From assembly GCA_013115125.1 (NCBI GenBank), contig JABANN010000537.1:1-22541 (forward strand): DNA of 22,541 nucleotides, given 5' to 3'. This document shows positions 20,301 through 22,541 of the stretch, piece by piece. The stretch is from Perkinsus olseni. Its lineage: Eukaryota > Perkinsozoa > Perkinsida. Position 1 is the first letter of the stretch. Every line of letters starts with the position of its first letter. Below the pieces are notes generated by a model, which was given only the letters and a program-made list of their open reading frames with translations, did no database searches and was not told where the DNA came from. The translations under genes were made by a program, and so were the position numbers.

Positions 20301-22126
20301 GCTGTTTGAGTTAAGCGTGGCTTACCGAAAGATACCCGAGATACTACTTGAAGTTGACCTTAGCAAAGGCATAGAGAGTATTGGATATGTCCTGGCTTCT
20401 GCAGCGGGCCATACCGCGGGTTATCATCTCGTCCGCAACCGATTGACTAAGATACATTCGGGACGATGTTGTCGAACAGGCGAGCGGCCATTAAGCTCAC
20501 AAGAGAGGGTCACTCCTGTAGGAGAGGAGAGCGTAGCTGTAGGCCACGTTGGACATCTCTTGGGCCTTGAAGTTCTGAATGCATCTGACACGATGTAGCT
20601 ATGCTGATGATGATGATGTCACTCGGACAAACTGCGGCCAACACTCACCCAGGTATGTAAGAAGCAACAACGGCAAGGAAGTTATCATGACGATGACCGA
20701 GCCGCGCTAGGGCATACCTACGGGAAGCCAACGATGATGATGACAGATGCTAGACACGACGCCTTCATACACGCAATTGGATATCTCTTGCGGCTTGAAT
20801 TCGTTCAAGCGTGGTGGTATGTGCTCGCACAGTCTGTCTAACAACAACCTGCTCATGACCATAACAACGACTCCGCATATCAGCTAGCACGACCATTCAC
20901 CTGCGACGATCACCAGAGCTGCACCTTAGGAGTCCGAAAGCATACAAGCAATTCGATACTCCTTGGGTATCAAAAGACTCGAGGTTAGTCAACATATACC
21001 TGGATAAGTAGTCTACAACTACTGCTGGTAGTAGTCGTACGACGGGGCTCACTCAGTGACGATATCGAGAATGCCCTCGTCCGTGTAGTTGAGCTTGCTG
21101 AGGGCCCAGGTAATGTTGCTAACAGCTCTGGTAGTAGCTCCAGGCAGCAATACCCTAGCCCTCTCCACCAGGCGCACAAAGCGAGCATCCGACGTCACAT
21201 AAGTCGCCCTAAAGCCGACAGCGCCCTTACTCGGCATGTGGATTATATTCCCACATAACACTAGCGTTGGTCGGATTGGCAGACCCTCCACCACCACAGC
21301 CGTCATTTGGACGACTCCCCCCTCCTCCACTCTTCGTTATTGCCGTGGCGAGCCTACCGAGCATCATCACGCACTCCACGGTAGCCGGGGGTATGGAGCG
21401 TTACCTGTGCAGAGCAGTACTGGTATGGATCTCGTTGAACTCGACCCCATCTCGTTGGAACTCGTCGAAGACACTCAAGATCTCAGCGATAGTACGGCAG
21501 GGGTCGCGATACCTGAGGATGCCGCGTACAACCAACAGCCACGAAGATCTCGCCCCGACATATTAGCGGCTTGCATTATCCTCTGCTGGATGGCCATTTG
21601 GACACGCTTGGAGTTGCCACTGTTTTGATGTTGCTCAGCAGCAGCTCCATCAGCCTTGCGTTGATGAGTTGAGGAATCTTGTTGCTGTTGATGATGACGA
21701 GTGGTGGATGGGAATGCCACATGGCTCGACGGCTGCAGCCTTGTGGCCGGCGAGGTCTGAAGGTGGTGAACGTCGTGGCCCATCAAGAGGAGCTGCGCTC
21801 ACCTGTCTATAGTAGCGATGGTGATGATGCTGTCGATGGTGCGCCTCATCACCCCCCATGCCACGATCGTACGGATGTAAGGAGTTGCCACCGCTGTTGA
21901 CATTCACTCCTCCTGCTCGTCCTCGTCCTCGTCCAGCACCACCCCAACCACAGGAGGGAGAAGAGCTTATTATGCTCGTAGGGCTGGAGGTGGGGTCCAC
22001 GCCCGAGGTAGCCGCAGCGGTAGGGGTAGTTGATGTGACAGCGGTGATGAATGGAGGCTCCGGTAGGAGGGGTGATATCGGCCTAGAGCACCCTTTGACT
22101 GAGGTAGAGGGGGTGGTAGTAGGCAT
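17320..22126 (-). CDS. Helical-repeat (HPR/FASTK-RAP-like) protein, likely organellar RNA binding
   Basis: At least 25 exons on the minus strand. The start is the ATG at 22126, with an in-frame stop just upstream; the stop codon is at 17322-17320. The resolved exons give 741 codons before the gap and 238 after it, so at least about 1,080 residues in all. The N terminus is low complexity (Pro/Ser/Thr, Gly/Arg, His). About 18 degenerate repeats of 35-40 residues follow, with cores such as FKPQEISNCVYALARLGHRH, FDTQGVSNCLYAFGLL, SQDISNTLYAFAKV and FKPEEISALLEILEKFG. This pattern belongs to the heptatricopeptide/FASTK-like repeats known from alveolate RAP proteins, which bind organellar RNA. An early segment (NEIHTSTALHRLA) is also typical as I remember it. 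No RAP domain is visible in the C-terminal 90 residues. The mitochondrial role is inference. Confidence 0.8.
18374..18658 (-). other. Unresolved part of the helical-repeat gene
   Basis: The exon starting at 18987 leaves in phase 2 near 18659, while the exon at 18373 begins in phase 0, so at least one exon between them is missing from my model. The minus strand here has short open segments (DLSMLPLCDEVGPL in one frame, a polyglutamine run in another) and CAG/CAA-rich DNA. A segment with WALVVSS could be part of a repeat. I could not choose among several GT-AG pairings. The long exon 18987-18659 may itself hide an intron, since its middle is unusually Cys- and Gly-rich. Confidence 0.4.
18523..18609. 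repeat. CTG/TTG (CAG/CAA) microsatellites
   Basis: On the plus strand a TTGCTG/TTGTTG run spans 18523-18560 and a pure (CTG)5 spans 18595-18609. Read on the minus strand these are CAG/CAA runs. Whether they are translated (as polyglutamine) or intronic in the helical-repeat gene is not clear. Confidence 0.75.
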
Positions 22127-22541
22127 CGATGATGGTGATCAGCAACTGACGGGAAGACGGCAAGAGTCCGTTGATTAGCTTCTTAGACGTACTCAACTCA
22201 AAACTCATTATCGGGCTTACGGTAAGCTCTAGATCAATCACGCTTCAACATAAGAAGCCACTAACAAGCGCAACATGAGAGGCCCGACCGCAGCTTACCC
22301 TCTGACAGTGAATGGTCACAGTAAAGAAAACGGATAATCGACAAAGGGTTGACTTCAATGGCAATTTCCTGCTACGGCACGTGCAGCTCAAAACGCGTCG
22401 TTCGTGCATTATGCAAGAACAACGCATAATAGTCGCTCGAGGGGGTCCCGCTAAGGTGATGAGTGGCACTGTGTCGTTCCAGTTAGAGTAGATGTAACAA
22501 CCGAGGGATAGTATGAGCTCCTTACAAGAGGCCGTAGTCGC
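22127..22541. other. Upstream region of the helical-repeat g​ene
   Basis: This is the sequence 5' of the minus-strand start codon. No frame of note is present (a 74-codon minus frame at 22245-22469 is unconvincing). It probably holds the promoter and 5' UTR and the edge of a neighbouring unit. I see no repeat or RNA gene in it. Confidence 0.4.

Larger units (their letters stand above)
17320..22126 (-). other. Exon map of the helical-repeat gene
   Basis: Exons in transcript order, phase-checked: 22126-21803, 21756-21560, 21512-21405, 21353-21255, 21208-21053, 20999-20901, 20851-20771, 20717-20649, 20584-20501, 20446-20348, 20298-20194, 20147-20016, 19960-19846, 19795-19615, 19523-19466, 19412-19238, 19173-19033, 18987 to about 18659, an unresolved stretch, 18373-18299, 18222-18155, 18111-17931, 17884-17819, 17747-17670, 17619-17476 and 17421-17320. 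Introns are 43-91 nt. Strong sites include GTAAGT at 19614, GTAAGA at 17475 and a TTGTTTCAG acceptor before 17421. Weak ones are GTCGGG at 21559 and GTTGAT at 17818. Each join restores a repeat core, for example GGLG to YRHEAFLNAI and IALIV to YSFGLL. Confidence 0.7.

Overview
The window looks like nuclear DNA of an alveolate protist, most likely a Perkinsus-like perkinsozoan or a relative. It has GC-rich, dense genes with many short GT-AG introns (mostly 43-125 nt), a huge surface protein with repeated CWC (YxLCWC) modules, and a tandem-helical-repeat protein of the organellar HPR/RAP/FASTK-like kind that is expanded in this lineage. The organism call rests on family knowledge and was not tested by a search. 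No mobile elements, CRISPR arrays, rRNA genes or convincing functional tRNA genes are visible.

Layout: (1) 1-834, upstream sequence with three 20-nt repeats at the left edge. (2) 835-12846 (+), one giant gene that I could splice by hand into an open frame of about 3,543 residues. It reads: signal peptide, 12 FN3-like domains, a unique domain, about five YxLCWC modules plus one degenerate, a long cysteine-rich GCC2/GCC3-like stalk, and a polytopic membrane domain with a short cytoplasmic tail. (3) 12983-14343 (+), five exons that are either a separate gene or the real cytoplasmic tail of the giant gene. (4) 14668-16255 (+), a six-exon orphan gene of about 420 residues with a signal-peptide-like start. 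(5) 16256-17319, an AT-richer convergent intergenic stretch with a palindrome and ATG-rich microsatellites. (6) 17320-22126 (-), a gene of at least 25 exons for a protein of about 18 helical repeats; many of its exons correspond to single repeats and have symmetric phase-2 ends. (7) 22127-22541, upstream sequence of that gene.

Most apparent stops and frame changes inside the plus-strand giant gene disappear when GT-AG introns are removed, with codon phases matching at every junction used, so I read it as intact rather than a pseudogene. The proposed functions are a large cell-surface adhesion or sensory receptor and a mitochondrial RNA-binding protein. Both come from domain architecture only. 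The three transcription units show no obvious functional link to one another.
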